Source: JACOYH01 sp964469735
GTDB lineage: Bacteria; Patescibacteriota; Minisyncoccia; Minisyncoccales; MHMH01
Assembly (NCBI GenBank): GCA_964469735.1
Contig: CAYXYS010000017.1
Coordinates: 1 to 11,958, forward strand
Length of the DNA stretch: 11,958 bases
Reading direction: 5' to 3'
Shown here piece after piece: positions 10,784 to 11,958 of the stretch. Under the pieces are notes generated by a model, which made no database searches, was not told the origin of the DNA, and saw nothing but the letters and a program-made list of their open reading frames with translations. Every line of letters starts with the position of its first letter. Position 1 is the first letter of the stretch. Made by a program: the position numbers and the translations under genes.

Positions 10784-11916
10784 GAAGTTTTTGTAGATAT
10801 GTTAAGCATAATGCCCACGGCTATAAGTTCGGCTACCAGGGCCGACCCTCCGTAACTGATAAAAGGCAAAGGTATGCCGGTCAGAGGAAGCAGGCCCAGC
10901 ATCGCTCCTATATTAATAAAGGCCTGAATGGTTATCCAAGAACTCACTCCGAGGCAGGCTAGTTTGGAAAAAGCATCTTTAGAATTTTTGGCTATGGCGA
11001 ATCCCCTCCATGCAAAAACCATAAACAAGACGATTAAAATGAAACTGCCCAGAAAGCCTGTTTCTTCCGAAAAAATGGCGAAGATGGAATCACCCATAGA
11101 CTGAGGAACGAATCCGTATCTTTGCAGGCCCATCCCCAGGCCCTTTCCTAATATTCCCCCGGAGCCTACGGCAATTAAGGCTTGTTTTATCTGATAACCG
11201 ATGCCCATGGGATCTTTATCTGGCTTTATAAACACCAAGAATCTTTCAAATCGGTAAGGGGCCAGTTTAATCAATAGGAAAAGGGCGCCTAAGCATCCGA
11301 CCACCATATAAAAGGAATGTTTTACGGGGGTTCCCGATAAAAAGTACATCAGAATAGCTGACATAATTATCACTCCCCAAGTGCTAACGTCGGGCTGCAT
11401 AACCAGCAACGCCGTTATTACGCCTATGATTATTAAAAAACTGGTAAAGATATTGGAAGCGTTGTTGATTTTCTGTAAGGAGTAGCTGCCATTTTTTTTG
11501 ATGACAGAGGAAGAAAGCCAGGCAGCCAAATATAAAATAAAAGTAATCTTCAGAAATTCCGATGGCTGAAAAGAAGTTATTCCGAGGTTAAGCCATCTGC
11601 TTGCCCCTCCTGCCGATATTCCTATAACCGGGAAGAACACCAGAACCATAAGGAAAATATTTCCCAGGAGAAGTATCGGGCCCCATTTTTTGATTCTAGA
11701 TAAGGACAATCTAAAGGCTATGTATCCTAACAATGCGCCAGGTAAAAGGCCGAAGGCGACGTGCCGGAAAAGAAGCCAGGTCGACGAACCGTACCGCTCA
11801 AGCGAGGGAGCCGCGGATACGCTGACCAAAATTAATATTCCTAAAAGAATTAAAAAGAGCACGGCGCCCAGTAGAATGTAATCCGGTCTTCCTCTTTTTT
11901 CCCCTCCCTTCTTCAT
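10780..11916 (-). CDS. ftsW: SEDS-family peptidoglycan glycosyltransferase FtsW
   Basis: Polymerises lipid II into glycan strands at the division site together with a class-B penicillin-binding protein. The 378-residue product has about ten hydrophobic segments, as in all SEDS proteins. Seen: GGASRWLNLG (103-112), QPSEFLK (117-123), QPDVSTWG (174-181) with the catalytic Asp178, the loop PQSMGDSIFAIFSEETGFLG (271-290) with conserved Glu284/Glu285, and PFISYGGSALVAEL (351-364). RodA is the close paralogue; overlap with murG, the dcw-cluster arrangement, argues for FtsW. The short charged N-terminus (KKGGEKRGR) is cytoplasmic. The promoter predicted at 11923-11951 puts the transcript start on the A of the ATG, so the message should be leaderless; GAGG lies only 1 nt from the ATG, too close for a normal Shine-Dalgarno site. 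Neighbours beyond the right edge are unknown. Confidence 0.92.
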   Translation of the reverse strand: MKKGGEKRGRPDYILLGAVLFLILLGILILVSVSAAPSLERYGSSTWLLFRHVAFGLLPGALLGYIAFRLSLSRIKKWGPILLLGNIFLMVLVFFPVIGISAGGASRWLNLGITSFQPSEFLKITFILYLAAWLSSSVIKKNGSYSLQKINNASNIFTSFLIIIGVITALLVMQPDVSTWGVIIMSAILMYFLSGTPVKHSFYMVVGCLGALFLLIKLAPYRFERFLVFIKPDKDPMGIGYQIKQALIAVGSGGILGKGLGMGLQRYGFVPQSMGDSIFAIFSEETGFLGSFILIVLFMVFAWRGFAIAKNSKDAFSKLACLGVSSWITIQAFINIGAMLGLLPLTGIPLPFISYGGSALVAELIAVGIMLNISTKTS

Positions 11917-11922
11917 GCCTCT

Positions 11923-11951
11923 ATTATATAATAGGTCTCACCACAACGCAA
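11923..11951 (-). promoter_or_regulatory. Promoter of the ftsW-murG operon
   Basis: On the minus strand, TTGCGT (11946-11951) and a consensus TATAAT (11923-11928) are separated by 17 bp. The -10 box ends 6 nt before the ATG, which predicts transcription starting on the start codon. Confidence 0.65.
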
Positions 11952-11958
11952 GACCAAA

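Noticed and set aside
1..11958. CRISPR array, transposase or insertion sequence
   Set aside because: No regularly spaced repeats, no transposase-like protein and no terminal inverted repeats with target duplication were seen.

Overview
The window looks like a piece of a small, AT-rich bacterial genome, most likely a Patescibacteria/CPR lineage of the Parcubacteria type. This is inference. It rests on compact intact housekeeping genes, many short unrecognised membrane-anchored or orphan proteins, a single Xer-type recombinase, and promoters placed almost on top of start codons. TGA ends murG and TAA or TAG end other genes, so the standard bacterial code applies and not the recoded-UGA code of Gracilibacteria/Absconditabacteria.

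Left part (1-2993): the window opens inside the glutaminase domain of CTP synthase (pyrG), with a puzzling in-frame TAA near the edge. pyrG converges with rpmA (ribosomal protein bL27) on a shared bidirectional terminator. rpmA diverges from a two-gene unit: a small single-pass membrane protein overlapping uppS (undecaprenyl diphosphate synthase). A TIM-barrel-like hypothetical protein overlapping an acylphosphatase gene follows.

Middle part (3054-6515): two overlapping genes encode N-terminally anchored extracytoplasmic proteins (a SIMPL-domain protein and a PsbP/DcrB-like protein). Next come a 92-residue orphan gene, a tRNA-Cys-like gene with an abnormal 8-nt anticodon loop, and an apparent free-standing structured RNA with a strong promoter, several hairpins and an intrinsic terminator. 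I could not assign this RNA to a known class. Two orphan protein genes follow, each with its own promoter, strong Shine-Dalgarno site and terminator.

Right part (6558-11958, all minus strand): reading in the direction of transcription, ftsW and murG (overlapping by 4 nt), gltX, a small secreted protein coupled to gltX by TAATG, and a tyrosine recombinase with its own promoter, a palindrome inside that promoter and a structured leader. uppS (lipid carrier), murG (lipid II synthesis) and ftsW (glycan polymerisation) are all peptidoglycan functions; pyrG, gltX, rpmA and the tRNA are nucleotide and translation functions.

The best leads for new biology are the unidentified RNA at 5025-5240, the aberrant tRNA beside it, and the run of predicted leaderless or near-leaderless starts.
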